A stretch of 64,000 bases of DNA from Dietzia sp. NCCP-2495. Its GTDB lineage: Bacteria; Actinomycetota; Actinomycetes; Mycobacteriales; Mycobacteriaceae. The stretch lies in contig NZ_BRVN01000004.1 of assembly GCF_026011735.1 (NCBI RefSeq), positions 124,001 to 188,000 of the forward strand, in the 5' to 3' direction. A program made the position numbers and the translations under genes. The notes under the pieces are model-generated. The model saw nothing but the letters and a program-made list of their open reading frames with translations, was not told the origin of the DNA and did not search any database. Shown piece by piece: positions 49,436 through 58,658 of the stretch (the stretch's first letter is position 1; each line of letters starts with the position of its first letter).

Positions 49436-50689
49436 ATGTTAACATCTCGACGCCCGTTGTGGGCCACCACCACCGCCGTCACCATGGCGGTCCTGCTCAC
49501 CGCATGCGGGAGCAGGGTCGACGACGACGCGTCGGCCTCCGCCGCCGAGTCCTGCGTCGACACCTCCGGCGACACCGTCAAGGTCGGCGCGGTCAACTCC
49601 CTGTCCGGGGCCACGGCCATCAACGAGACGGTGATCGCCGACGCGATCACCCTCGCGGTGGACGAGATCAACGCCGACGGCGGCGTCCTGGGTAAGCAGC
49701 TCGACCTGATCGCCGAGGACGGCGCCTCCGAACCCACCGTCTTCGCCGAGAAGGCGGAAAAGCTGGTCGGCTCCGACTGCGTGGCCGCCGTGTTCGGCGG
49801 CTACACCTCGGCGAGCCGCAAGGCGATGCTGCCGGTGTTCGAGGACCGGAACGCCCTCCTTTACTACGGCCAACAGTACGAGGGCCTGGAGTCGTCGCCG
49901 AACATCTACTATACCGGCGCGACCACCAACCAGCAGATCATCCCCGCCCTGGACTACCTCAAGGAACAGGGCGTCGAGTCGCTCTACCTCGTGGGCTCGG
50001 ACTATGTGTTCCCGCAGACCGCGAACCGGATAGTCAAGGAGTACGCCGCGGCGAACGGGATCGAGATCCTGGGCGAGGACTACACGCCGCTCGGCTCCAC
50101 GGACTTCTCAACCATCGTCAACAAGATCCGCACCGCCGACGCGGACGCGGTCTTCAACGTCGTCGTCGGCGACTCGCTCATCGCGTTCTTCCGCGAGTAC
50201 TCCAGCGCGGGACTCACCGCCGAGGACATGCCGACCATCTCCATGGCGGTCGGTGAGGAGGAGGTCCGCTCCATCGGCGCCTCTGGCCTCGAGGGCCACC
50301 TCACCTCGTGGAACTACTACCAGACGGTCGACAGCCCCGAGAACGCCGAGTTCGTGGCCGCCTTCAAGGAGGAATTCGGCGAGGACCGCGTGACCTCGGA
50401 CCCGATGGAGTCGGCGTACACCGCCGTCTACCTGTGGAAGGCCATGGTCGAGGAGGCGGGCAGCTTCGACGTCCCCGCGATCCAGGAGGTCGCCGGCGGC
50501 ACCACCATCACGTCCCCCGAGGGCACCGTCACGGTCGACGGCGAGAACAACCACGTCACCAAGACCGCCCGGATCGGCGAGATCGGCGCCGACGGCCAGA
50601 TCAACACCGTGTGGGACTCCGGCGAACCGATCGAACCCGATCCCTACCTCGAGGGCTACGACTGGGCGACCGACTTCTCCGCGAACTGA
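49436..50689 (+). CDS. urtA: Urea-type ABC binding lipoprotein (UrtA paralog of cluster 1)
   Basis: 417-residue lipoprotein with lipobox LLTACGS (Cys24), then the periplasmic-binding fold: [60 protein letters not shown] and [20 protein letters not shown]. These match UrtA of urea importers, and it is a clear paralog of the urtA of cluster 2. It has no permease or ATPase genes of its own, and probably shares the convergent UrtBCDE transporter. RBS GAAAGG precedes the ATG. Located as the last gene of cluster 1. Confidence 0.9.
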   Translation: MLTSRRPLWATTTAVTMAVLLTACGSRVDDDASASAAESCVDTSGDTVKVGAVNSLSGATAINETVIADAITLAVDEINADGGVLGKQLDLIAEDGASEPTVFAEKAEKLVGSDCVAAVFGGYTSASRKAMLPVFEDRNALLYYGQQYEGLESSPNIYYTGATTNQQIIPALDYLKEQGVESLYLVGSDYVFPQTANRIVKEYAAANGIEILGEDYTPLGSTDFSTIVNKIRTADADAVFNVVVGDSLIAFFREYSSAGLTAEDMPTISMAVGEEEVRSIGASGLEGHLTSWNYYQTVDSPENAEFVAAFKEEFGEDRVTSDPMESAYTAVYLWKAMVEEAGSFDVPAIQEVAGGTTITSPEGTVTVDGENNHVTKTARIGEIGADGQINTVWDSGEPIEPDPYLEGYDWATDFSAN

Positions 50690-50740
50690 GCGCAGGGGCC
50701 TGGTTGGGACGCCTTTCGGAAAGCGCGGTTCTGATGATCG

Positions 50741-50905
50741 GGTAGCGGTCGGACGGGTATCGGATAGCGGAGTGCACCCGTCCGACCGCCGCGCCGCCAA
50801 TCCGCCACTCCCCCACAGGGTTCGCTGGGCCGACACGGCTAGCGGATCCTGCAGGAGAGTAGCGGATCGCGGGGGTGGGGTAGGCGGGGAGTAGCGGATT
50901 GCCGG
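50741..50905. repeat. Interspersed TAGCGGAT repeats in the convergent gap
   Basis: TAGCGGAT-like words occur at about 50743, 50764, 50839, 50859 and 50891, and the reverse CAATCCGCCACTCCCC at 50799-50814 pairs with GGGGAGTAGCGGATTG (50886-50901) with one mismatch. The same core builds the hairpin at 29761-29838. The gap 50690-50923 between the two urease/urea-uptake operons holds no gene. It probably serves as bidirectional terminator. Confidence 0.5.
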
Positions 50906-50923
50906 GGGTGGAGGGTGGTGGGG

Positions 50924-51625
50924 TCAGATTGCCATGGCGGCGGCGACCTCGGGGGCCGCGGTTTCGTCGGAGACGCCGGAACGGCTGATCCGCCCGGACT
51001 CCAGCACGTAGTACGTGTCCGAGGCGCGGAGCGAGAATCCCACGTGCTGCTCCACGAGCAGCACCGAGAGATCCGAGCGCGACGCGAGGTCCACGATGAT
51101 CCGCTCGATCTCGGCCACGACGTTGGGCTGGATGCCCTCCGTCGGCTCGTCCAGCACGAGCAGCCGCGGCTCGGTGATGAGCGTCCGCGCGATCGCCAAC
51201 TGCTGCCGCTGACCGCCCGAGAGCAGCCCGGCACGCCGGTCGAGGAGCCCCCGCAGCGCGGGGAACAGGTCGAGCGACTCGTCGATGAGCGCCCTGCCCC
51301 GCTTGCGGCCGTCCGCCACCACCTGCAGGTTCTCCGCCGTGGTGAGCTGGGTGAACGAGAGCTGCCCCTGAGGGACGTACCCGATCCCCCGCTGCACGCG
51401 CGCGTGCGGCCGCATCGACGTGACGTCCTCGCCGTCGAAGGTGATCGTCCCGGACATGCACGGCAGCAGTCCGACCGCCGTGCGCAGCAGCGTCGACTTG
51501 CCGGCGCCGTTGTGTCCCATCACCGCGGCCACGCCTCCGGTCGGCACCTCGAGGTCGACCCCGTGGACGACCTCTGTCCCGCCGTAGCCCGCGACCACTC
51601 CCGACATCTGTAGTAGTGCGCTCAC
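50924..51625 (-). CDS. urtE: Urea ABC transporter ATPase UrtE
   Basis: 233-residue LivF-type ATPase: Walker A GHNGAGKSTLL, GIGYVPQGQLSFTQLTTAEN with a UrtE-type Q-loop, signature LLSGGQRQQLAIARTL, Walker B LLVLDEPTEGIQPNV. Second ATPase of the transporter, overlapping urtD by 4 nt and last gene of cluster 2. Its short, hydrophobic tail (APEVAAAMAI) is unremarkable. Confidence 0.93.
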   Translation of the reverse strand: MSALLQMSGVVAGYGGTEVVHGVDLEVPTGGVAAVMGHNGAGKSTLLRTAVGLLPCMSGTITFDGEDVTSMRPHARVQRGIGYVPQGQLSFTQLTTAENLQVVADGRKRGRALIDESLDLFPALRGLLDRRAGLLSGGQRQQLAIARTLITEPRLLVLDEPTEGIQPNVVAEIERIIVDLASRSDLSVLLVEQHVGFSLRASDTYYVLESGRISRSGVSDETAAPEVAAAMAI

Positions 51626-52515
51626 CGGGGGTCCTCCTCGTCGTCGTCAGAAAATTCGGGTCCTGACACGGCGTCCGCACCGGGCGCGGCCTCGTCGGAC
51701 TCCAGCTCCGTCCCTGCCGCGGCGGCCGTCCCCAGGTAGACCTCCTGGACGCGCGGGTCTGCCTGGATCTCGGCGACGGTGCCCTCGGCGAGGACCTTCC
51801 CCGCCGCGAGCACCGTGACGGTCGTGGCGAACGCGCGCATGAACTCCATGTCGTGCTCGACCACCACGACCGTGCGGTCCTTAGCGATCCGCTGCAGCAG
51901 CTCGCCGGTGGCCTGCCGCTCCTCGGCGCCCATGCCGGCCACGGGCTCGTCGAGCAGCATGACCTCGGCGTCCTGCACGAGCAGCATGCCGATCTCGAGC
52001 CACTGCTTCTGACCGTGCGCGAGCACGCCCGCCCTGGTCTGCGCCAGGTGCTCGAGGCCGATGGTCTCCAGCGCCTCGGCGACGGCGGCCTCCCGCCCCT
52101 TCCGGCGACGCAGGAGGGTGAGCAGCCCGCGGCCGGCGCCGGCGGCGATGTCGAGGTTCTGCTCGACGGTGAGGTCCTCGAACACCGACGCCGTCTGGAA
52201 CGTGCGGCCGATGCCCATCCGCGCGCGCTTGTGGGTCTTGACCCCGAGGACCGGCTGCCCCGACTTGTCGATCGAGCCGGTCGCGGGCACGAGGCCCGTG
52301 ATCGCGTCGACGACCGTCGTCTTGCCGGCGCCGTTCGGGCCGATGAGGAACCGCAGGTCGCCCTGGTAGAGCGTGAGGTCCACGCCGTCGACGGCCCGGA
52401 ACTCGTCGAACGTGACGGTGAGGTCGCGGACCTGGAGGTACGCGCCGTCGGACTGTACGGTCCCGCCGACCGACGGCCCGGGGCCCGCGGCGGTCAGTGT
52501 CTTCCCGGTGGTCAT
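51622..52515 (-). CDS. urtD: Urea ABC transporter ATPase UrtD
   Basis: 297-residue LivG-type ATPase. An N-terminal tail of about 25 residues precedes YLQVRDLTVTFDEFRAVDGV; Walker A GPNGAGKTTVVDAI, GIGRTFQTASVFEDLTVEQN, the signature region VLAHGQKQWLEIGMLL with UrtD-type LAHGQKQWLE and Walker B VMLLDEPVAGM. The C-terminus is an acidic tail ending FSDDDEEDPR. Starts by ATGA overlap with urtC. Confidence 0.92.
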   Translation of the reverse strand: MTTGKTLTAAGPGPSVGGTVQSDGAYLQVRDLTVTFDEFRAVDGVDLTLYQGDLRFLIGPNGAGKTTVVDAITGLVPATGSIDKSGQPVLGVKTHKRARMGIGRTFQTASVFEDLTVEQNLDIAAGAGRGLLTLLRRRKGREAAVAEALETIGLEHLAQTRAGVLAHGQKQWLEIGMLLVQDAEVMLLDEPVAGMGAEERQATGELLQRIAKDRTVVVVEHDMEFMRAFATTVTVLAAGKVLAEGTVAEIQADPRVQEVYLGTAAAAGTELESDEAAPGADAVSGPEFSDDDEEDPR

Positions 52516-53675
52516 CGGGTCTCCTCGGTGTCGGTGGTGGCGCGGCGTCGGCGGAGGGCGAACAGGGAGGCGAGCCCTCCGGGGAGGAATCCGACGACGA
52601 CGATGAAGAGCACTCCCTGCAGGTAGGTCCACTGGGAGGGGTACGCCTCGGCGAACGTGACCTGCGCCCACGCCACGCCGATGGCGCCGAGCACCGGACC
52701 GAGCAACGTGGCGCGGCCGCCGATCGCGACGCCGATGAGGAACGCGATCGACGGCGCGATGCCGATTGCCGAGGGCGAGATGATCCCCACGACGGGGACG
52801 AACAGCGCCCCGCCGAGGCCCGCCGCGAACGCCGCCACCGCGTACGCGAAGGACTTGACCAGTGCCGGGTCGTAGCCGAGGAAGCGGACCCGCTCCTCCT
52901 GGTCGCGCACCGCGACGAGCAGCTCGCCGAAGCGCGAGAACATGAGCTGGCGCACGAGCAGCACCACGGCGACGAGCACGCCGCCGGTGATGAAGTAGAG
53001 CATGAGCCGGTTGGCGGGGTCGTTGAGTGCGAAACCGAAGAAGCCGGTGAAGCGGTTGAGCCCGTTCGAGCCGCCGAGGTCCGCGCGACTCACGAGGAAG
53101 ATCGCCGCGGCCGCCGCCAGTGCCTGGGACAGGATCGCGAAGTAGGCGCCCTTGACCTTGCGGTTGAACACGAGGTAGCCGAACCCGAACGCGAACAGGG
53201 CGGGGACGAGCAGGATCACCGCGAGCGCGAAGCCGGGCGAGGCGAATGGGGCCCAGTAGCCGGGCAGTTCGCGCATGCCGGCTATCTGCATGAAGTCCGG
53301 GAGGGCGTCCGGGCCGCCCCGGCCCTGCGCGTCGGCCATCTTGAGGTGCATCGCCATGGCGTAGGCGCCGATCCCGAAGTACACGCCCTGGCCGAGCGTG
53401 AGCATGCCGCCCCGGCCCCACGCGAGGCCGATGCCCGTGGCGACGAGGGCGAAGCAGAAGTACCGGGCGAGCTGGCTCAGGCGGAAGTCGCTGAGTACGG
53501 CGGGGGCGACCGCGAACACGAGAAGCACGGCCACGGCGAGGCCGGCCCAGAAGACCCACCGCGGCCGGCCCGACGCCCCGGGGGCGGTGAGGCGGGCGCG
53601 CAGTCCGGCGGGTGCGGAGGTGGCGGCGGTGTCGGAGGCGGCTGCGGCGCCGGAGGTGGTGAGGGTGTCGGTCAT
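52512..53675 (-). CDS. urtC: Urea ABC transporter permease UrtC
   Basis: 387-residue LivM-type permease with about nine or ten membrane helices; LARYFCFALVATGIGLAWGR and the GMLTLGQGVYFGIGAYAMAM block are conserved in UrtC/LivM. Overlaps urtB and urtD at both ends. Forms the channel with UrtB for urea entry. Its N-terminal region carries Ala/Thr-rich residues before the first helix. Confidence 0.92.
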   Translation of the reverse strand: MTDTLTTSGAAAASDTAATSAPAGLRARLTAPGASGRPRWVFWAGLAVAVLLVFAVAPAVLSDFRLSQLARYFCFALVATGIGLAWGRGGMLTLGQGVYFGIGAYAMAMHLKMADAQGRGGPDALPDFMQIAGMRELPGYWAPFASPGFALAVILLVPALFAFGFGYLVFNRKVKGAYFAILSQALAAAAAIFLVSRADLGGSNGLNRFTGFFGFALNDPANRLMLYFITGGVLVAVVLLVRQLMFSRFGELLVAVRDQEERVRFLGYDPALVKSFAYAVAAFAAGLGGALFVPVVGIISPSAIGIAPSIAFLIGVAIGGRATLLGPVLGAIGVAWAQVTFAEAYPSQWTYLQGVLFIVVVGFLPGGLASLFALRRRRATTDTEETR

Positions 53676-54556
53676 GCCAGGCTCCTGGTCTTGACGGCGA
53701 ACAAGCCCTGGGGCCGGACCTGGAGGAAGATGATGATCGCAACGAACACCAGGACCTTGGCCACCGAGGCGGTGGTCGAGTACTCGAAGAACGACTGCAT
53801 GACCCCGAGCGCGAACGCGGCGATCACGGCGCCGCGGAGGTTGCCGAGTCCGCCGATCACCACGACGAGGAACGCGTCGATGAGGTAGGACTGCCCGATC
53901 GTGGGGCTGGTCGAGCCGATGAGGGTCAGTGCGACGCCGGCGACGCCGGCCAGGCCCGAGCCGATGAAGAAGGTCGTGAGGTCGCTGCGCCGCGAGTTGA
54001 TGCCCGAGGCCTCGGCGAGGTCGCGGTTGAGGGTGACCGCGCGGATTCGGCGGCCCATCGGCGTGAAACGCATCGCGGCCATGAGAGCGGCCACACAGGC
54101 GACGGCGAGCACGAGGATGAACAGGCGCGTGTAGGGGACGGACGCGCCGAGGATCTCGACGTTGCCGCGGAGGAACGCCGGGACCTCGACGTTCACCGCG
54201 GGGGCGCCCCAGATGTCGCGGGCGATCTGCTGGAGCACGAGGCCCACACCGAAGGTCACCAGGAGCGTGTCGAGGGGGCGGGCGTACAGGCGCCGGATGA
54301 GCACCACCTCGATGAGCACGCCGAGGAGGCCGCCGACGACGAACCCGAGGACCAGCGAGACCAGGAGGCTCACGCCCGAGGCGGAGAGGATTTGCTGGGT
54401 GACGTAGGCGGTGTAGCAGCCCGCCATGATGAACTCGCCGTGGGCCATGTTGATCACGCCCATCTGACCGAAGGTCAGGGACAGGCCGAGGGCGGCGAGC
54501 AACAGGATCGAGCCGATGCTCAGGCCCGTGGCGAGTTGTCCGATGAGGACTTCCAC
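53672..54556 (-). CDS. urtB: Urea ABC transporter permease UrtB
   Basis: 294-residue LivH-type permease. LSIGSILLLAALGLSLTFGQ, GVINMAHGEFIMAGCYTAYV, SGINSRRSDLTTFFIGSGLA and LRPQGLFAVKTRSLA fit UrtB. GTG 54556 is preferred because AAAGGA sits about 6 nt before it; ATG 54583 adds nine residues that include the ribosome site. Follows urtA by about 90 nt. Confidence 0.92.
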   Translation of the reverse strand: MEVLIGQLATGLSIGSILLLAALGLSLTFGQMGVINMAHGEFIMAGCYTAYVTQQILSASGVSLLVSLVLGFVVGGLLGVLIEVVLIRRLYARPLDTLLVTFGVGLVLQQIARDIWGAPAVNVEVPAFLRGNVEILGASVPYTRLFILVLAVACVAALMAAMRFTPMGRRIRAVTLNRDLAEASGINSRRSDLTTFFIGSGLAGVAGVALTLIGSTSPTIGQSYLIDAFLVVVIGGLGNLRGAVIAAFALGVMQSFFEYSTTASVAKVLVFVAIIIFLQVRPQGLFAVKTRSLA

Positions 54557-54647
54557 ATCGTTTCCTTTCTTCTGGATGCGCACCCCGGGCCGCGGCGCCC
54601 GGTGGTGGGCCGGGGCGCCGCGGACGCCGGGTGAGGGGAACGGGCCG

Positions 54648-55928
54648 TCAGTTGCCGGAGAGCTCGCCGGCCCAGTCGTAGGTCTCGAGGTACGGGTCGG
54701 GCTCGATCGGCTCGCCGGAGCTCCACACCTCGTAGATCAGGCCGTCCGGGCGGATCTCGCCGATGAGGGCCGTCTTGGAGATGTGGTTGTTCTCGCCGTC
54801 GATCGTGACCGTGCCCTCGGGGGCCTCGTAGCTCACCCCGTCGGCGGCCTCCTGGACTGCGGGGACATCGAAGCTGCCGGCCTTCTCGACCGTGTTCTTC
54901 CACAGGTAGACCGAGGTGTACGCGGCCTCCATCGGGTCGGAGGTGACCCGGTTCTCGCCGTACTTCGCCTTGAACGCGTCGACGAACGCGGTGTTGGCCG
55001 GTGAGTCGATGGTCTGGTAGTAGTTCCACGACGTGAGCTGACCGACGATGTTCTCGGCCCCGATGCCCTGGACCTCCTCCTCGGCGATCGACACGCTCAC
55101 GACCGGGGTGTCCTCGGCGGCCAGGCCCGCGTTGGAGTACTCGCGGAAGAACGCGACGTTGGAGTCGCCGTTGAGGGTGTTGAACACCGCGTCGGGCTGG
55201 GCGGTGCGGACCTTGTTGACGATCGTGGAGAAGTCGGTGGAGCCGAGCGGCGTGTAGTCCTCGCCGAGGATCTCCACGTCGTTCGCGTCGGCCCACGCCC
55301 GGATCACCCGGTTGGCGGTCTGCGGGAACACGTAGTCGGAGCCGACGAGGTACAGCGACTCGATGTCGCGCTCCTCCTTGAGGTAGTCGAGCGCGGGGAC
55401 GATCTGCTGGTTGGTCGTGGCGCCGGAGTAGAAGATGTTCGGCGACGACTCGAGGCCCTCGTACTGGACGGGGTAGTAGAGCAGCGCGTTGTTGTCCTCG
55501 ACCACGGGGAGCATGGCCTTGCGGCTCGACGAGGTCCAGCCGCCGAAGACCGCGGCCACGCAGTCGGCGGTGATGAGCTTCTCGGCCCGCTCGGCGAACA
55601 CGGCGGGGTCGGACGCGCCGTCCTCGACGATCGGCTCGATCTGCTTGCCGAGCACGCCGCCGTCGGCGTTGATCTCCTCGATCGCCAGCGCCACGGAGTC
55701 GCGCACGGTCTCCTCTGAGATCGCCATGGTGCCCGACAGGGAGTGCAGCGAGCCGACCTTGATCGTGTCGCCGGAGGTGTCGACACAGGACTCGGCGGCG
55801 GCTGCGGACTCGTCGGTGGTGCGGCTGCCGCACGCGGTGAGGGCGCCGACGCCGAGCGCCAGGAGCGCCGCGGCGGCCACGGCCCGGCGCGGGCGGGTGG
55901 TTCCGGTACGGAAGGGGGTGCTGGTCAC
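54648..55928 (-). CDS. urtA: Urea ABC transporter binding lipoprotein UrtA
   Basis: 426 residues; lipobox ALTACGS with Cys33 and [20 protein letters not shown] in the mature part. The urea-binding fold ([40 protein letters not shown]) and C-terminal [10 protein letters not shown] are very similar to the cluster 1 paralog but differ in about a quarter of positions by eye. It opens the urtABCDE operon. The gap to ureD2 (55929-56126, about 200 nt) probably has its own promoter. Confidence 0.94.
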   Translation of the reverse strand: MTSTPFRTGTTRPRRAVAAAALLALGVGALTACGSRTTDESAAAAESCVDTSGDTIKVGSLHSLSGTMAISEETVRDSVALAIEEINADGGVLGKQIEPIVEDGASDPAVFAERAEKLITADCVAAVFGGWTSSSRKAMLPVVEDNNALLYYPVQYEGLESSPNIFYSGATTNQQIVPALDYLKEERDIESLYLVGSDYVFPQTANRVIRAWADANDVEILGEDYTPLGSTDFSTIVNKVRTAQPDAVFNTLNGDSNVAFFREYSNAGLAAEDTPVVSVSIAEEEVQGIGAENIVGQLTSWNYYQTIDSPANTAFVDAFKAKYGENRVTSDPMEAAYTSVYLWKNTVEKAGSFDVPAVQEAADGVSYEAPEGTVTIDGENNHISKTALIGEIRPDGLIYEVWSSGEPIEPDPYLETYDWAGELSGN

Positions 55929-56126
55929 GATGGATCGTCCTCGATGTCTCTTCGCGGCTGTCGTGACTTCCCGGGGCCCGGGGTCCGAAGCTCGATGAGA
56001 AGTAAAGGTATGGACGCCGTGTGCGCCGCAGGGGTCAACCGTGTTTCGGCCGTGTTGCCCGGCCCGGCCGCTCGTGAAGGTTGTGTGTCGCGCGCCGTCG
56101 GCCTGTGCCGCGTGCCGGGTGCCGGG

Positions 56127-57062
56127 TCAGCTCTTGCGCAGGTCCGGCGCGGGGGCGCCGAGGACGTGGGTGCGGCTCGCCGACCACGCGGCACGGACCG
56201 CGCCCTCGACCTCCTCCTGCCCGTCCCCGACCAGGCGGACCCACGCACCGGCGCCGTCCGGGAGCGTGCTCACGCCGGCCCGGCACCCGGGGGCGTCCGC
56301 CGTGGCGTCGCGGAGGACCCCGGCGAGCTCGGCGGCGGGTCCGGGGGCCACGACGAACAGCGTGCCCATGGCCCCCGCGGCGCCCACCACGAGGGGGTGC
56401 GCGGCCTCGGCGCCGACGATGCGGGTCGTGTCGACCGCGACCGGGTCCCCGCCGGGGCGGACGATCTCGACGGTGGACACGAGCGCGTCGAGGTCCCACC
56501 GCTCCCCGCGTGCCACGCGGCCGGCGGTGAGCACGTCGGCGGCGACGAGCACCGCGTCGTCCGGCACCTCGGCGACCAGTCGCTGCTGGAAGCGGCTCCC
56601 CGCGTACGGGATGAGGGGATCGGGCACCCACTCGCACACCGCGCCGCGTTCCAGGGTCAGGGACACGGTCTGGGTGCCGTACCCGACGTCGGTGCGGTGG
56701 ACTCGTGTCGCCGCCTGGGTGGTGACGACGACGTGGGCACCGTCTGCGACCCTGATGCCCGTGTCGAGGCGGTCGCCCCCGACCACGCCGCCCCCGGTGG
56801 ACATGACGTAGGTGACCGGGACGTGCGGGAGTGCGGGGTCTACGTACAGCGGCCGCATGACCTGGAGCGGGGACTTCTGGTGGCGCCGGGCGAGGACCGT
56901 CCGGCCGCCGGGGTCTTTACGAAAGTCGAGGTCGAGCACGCCCACCTTGCCCGGCGAGCCCACGGGCAGCGCGCCGGGCCCGGTCTCCGGGCCCGCGGCC
57001 ACCTCCGGCCAGACAGGCCCGGGGTCGGCCGCGCGGGTGAGCCGGGTTCCGGGCCGGGTCAT
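56127..57062 (-). CDS. ureD: Urease accessory protein UreD (cluster 2)
   Basis: 311 residues. UreD blocks YVMSTGGGVVGGDRLDTGIR, VVTTQAATRVHRTDVGYGTQ, EWVPDPLIPYAGSRFQQRLV and AADVLTAGRVARGERWDLD are present, closer to classical UreD than the cluster 1 protein. It follows ureG2 by an ATGA overlap. The N-terminal 45 residues before DLDFRKDPGGRT are an extra low-complexity part. Confidence 0.9.
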   Translation of the reverse strand: MTRPGTRLTRAADPGPVWPEVAAGPETGPGALPVGSPGKVGVLDLDFRKDPGGRTVLARRHQKSPLQVMRPLYVDPALPHVPVTYVMSTGGGVVGGDRLDTGIRVADGAHVVVTTQAATRVHRTDVGYGTQTVSLTLERGAVCEWVPDPLIPYAGSRFQQRLVAEVPDDAVLVAADVLTAGRVARGERWDLDALVSTVEIVRPGGDPVAVDTTRIVGAEAAHPLVVGAAGAMGTLFVVAPGPAAELAGVLRDATADAPGCRAGVSTLPDGAGAWVRLVGDGQEEVEGAVRAAWSASRTHVLGAPAPDLRKS

Positions 57063-57694
57063 CCGGCGGGCAACAGGTCCGCGCGCCGGGACTCGAGATG
57101 GTCGAGCACGTCGTCGATCCCGGTGCCGCTGAGGCAGTCGGTGAGCGCGACGGGCCGGCCGGAGCGGACGCGATCGGCGTCGGAGGCCATCACGTCGAGG
57201 TCGCACCGCACGTATTGCGCGATGTCGATCTTGTTGATCACGAGCAGGTCGCACTCGGTGATGCCCGGGCCGCGCTTGCGGGGCATCTTCTCTCCCTCGG
57301 CGGTGTCGAGGACGAAAAGAAAGAGGTCGACGAGCGCCGGGGAGAACGTGAGCGTGAGGTTGTCGCCTCCGGACTCGAAGATGAGGGTGTCGACGTCGGG
57401 GTGCTCGTCGAGCATCTCGGCTCCCACCGCGAGGTTCATCGTGGGGTCGTCGCGGACGGCGGTGTGCGGGCACGAGCCCGTCTCCACGCCCACGACGCGC
57501 GCGGGGTCGAGCACGCCGGCCAGCGTGCGGCGCACGTGCTCGGCGTCCTCCTGCGTGTAGATGTCGTTGGTGATCACGGCCGGGGTCCGGCCGCGCTCGA
57601 TGAGGGCGGGGACGAGCGCCTCGATGAGTGCCGTCTTCCCGGAACCCACGGGTCCCCCGATTCCGATCCGCAGTACCTGTCGCCCGAGTGCCAT
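57059..57694 (-). CDS. ureG: Urease accessory GTPase UreG (cluster 2)
   Basis: 211 residues. P-loop [39 protein letters not shown], the CPH nickel motif in VGVETGSCPHTAVRDDPTMN, and VINKIDIAQYV are classical UreG. It shares only the core with UreG1. It is separated from ureF2 by 154 nt containing an inverted repeat, so ureG2-ureD2 may have a separate promoter. No His-rich N-terminal extension is present. Confidence 0.94.
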   Translation of the reverse strand: MALGRQVLRIGIGGPVGSGKTALIEALVPALIERGRTPAVITNDIYTQEDAEHVRRTLAGVLDPARVVGVETGSCPHTAVRDDPTMNLAVGAEMLDEHPDVDTLIFESGGDNLTLTFSPALVDLFLFVLDTAEGEKMPRKRGPGITECDLLVINKIDIAQYVRCDLDVMASDADRVRSGRPVALTDCLSGTGIDDVLDHLESRRADLLPAG

Positions 57695-57746
57695 GGTGCC
57701 GACGCTACCCCGCGCGTGTTTCGGGGCCGTTGCGCACCGTTCCGGC

Positions 57747-57824
57747 GATCGATCGCATCTCGTGAAAATCGATCACATTCCTGGCGAGACCTACTCAGCC
57801 GATGCGGCATAAATGCGATCGATC
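57747..57824. promoter_or_regulatory. Inverted repeat upstream of ureG2
   Basis: GATCGATCGCAT (57747-57758) and ATGCGATCGATC (57813-57824) are perfect inverted 12-mers 54 bp apart in the ureF2-ureG2 gap. AT-richer sequence between them includes TGAAAATCGATCACATTC. Could be an operator pair forming a loop, or a palindrome ending the upstream transcript. Confidence 0.45.
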
Positions 57825-57848
57825 TGGGAGGGCCGCGCCCGGGGCGGG

Positions 57849-58658
57849 TCAGCTCGCGAAGAGCCGGGCCTCCGCGTGCTCGTGGCGACACGAGGCCAGG
57901 TCGAGCCCGGGCGCGGAGCCGCCGATCCACTCGAGGGGCCGCCGCAGCGCCGCGTCGGTGACCTCCTCGATCACGGGCGCCGCGCCGCGGACCAACGCCT
58001 GCGCACTGCGGTGGTCGGCCAGACGCAGCCGGAGCGCGGCCCCGGCCATGCTGATCACCACCGCGGTGAGATCCGCAGCCACCGCCTCGCGCCGGGTGAG
58101 CCCGCCCCGCGCGTAGACCACTCCCATGACGACGGACTGCGAGCCCGGGGCCCGCTTCGCCCGCACGTGCGCGTTCCACGCGTCCACCACGGGGTCGTCC
58201 AGGATCTCGGCGGCCAGGTCGAGGACCTGACGGCCGGTGCGGGTCGCTCCGTCGCGGAACTCCCTGGTCAGTCGCGTGGCGTGGAGGCGCCGGTCGATGC
58301 GCGTGAGGGCCGCCAGGAGCTCGGTGGCGCCGCACCCGCTGGCGTCCGGCCCGGCCTCGCCCGGCACCGCTCCGCCTGGCACCGCCATGTCGCCGTGCTT
58401 TCCCGGTGCCGCCCCGCCGCCGTGCTCCGCGACCGCCGACCACGCGAGCGCGAGCGCCGTCGCGTCCGCCGGCCCTGTGGAGTGCCGCAGGATCCCGTGC
58501 ACCATGTCGGCCAGCGAGTCCGCGTCGACCCGCCCCTCCTGCGCGAGCCCCTCGAGCCCGTGCGAGAGCGTGTACATGCCCGAGGGGAACGACGAGTCGG
58601 TGAACTGCAGCGCGAGCAACAGCCGCCCGAGCCCGGCCTCCGGAACTGCCCCCGTCAT
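57849..58658 (-). CDS. ureF: Urease accessory protein UreF (cluster 2)
   Basis: 269 residues. [20 protein letters not shown] is the UreF hallmark; [20 protein letters not shown] and the ending [16 protein letters not shown] are typical. Length exceeds cluster 1 UreF by about 40 because of an insert in the first half ([19 protein letters not shown] region) made of Gly/Pro/Ala with two His. Start overlaps ureC2 stop as ATGA. Confidence 0.9.
   Translation of the reverse strand: MTGAVPEAGLGRLLLALQFTDSSFPSGMYTLSHGLEGLAQEGRVDADSLADMVHGILRHSTGPADATALALAWSAVAEHGGGAAPGKHGDMAVPGGAVPGEAGPDASGCGATELLAALTRIDRRLHATRLTREFRDGATRTGRQVLDLAAEILDDPVVDAWNAHVRAKRAPGSQSVVMGVVYARGGLTRREAVAADLTAVVISMAGAALRLRLADHRSAQALVRGAAPVIEEVTDAALRRPLEWIGGSAPGLDLASCRHEHAEARLFAS

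Noticed and set aside
50601-50889. Minus-strand extension of urtE through the repeat gap
   Set aside because: It belongs to a different frame, lacks domains and is built from the TAGCGGAT repeats; urtE ends at 50924.
52497-53888. 463-codon plus-strand frame opposite urtC and urtB
   Set aside because: Composition is very rich in Gly, Glu and Arg as expected from antisense of membrane permease codons, and the minus strand encodes obvious permeases.
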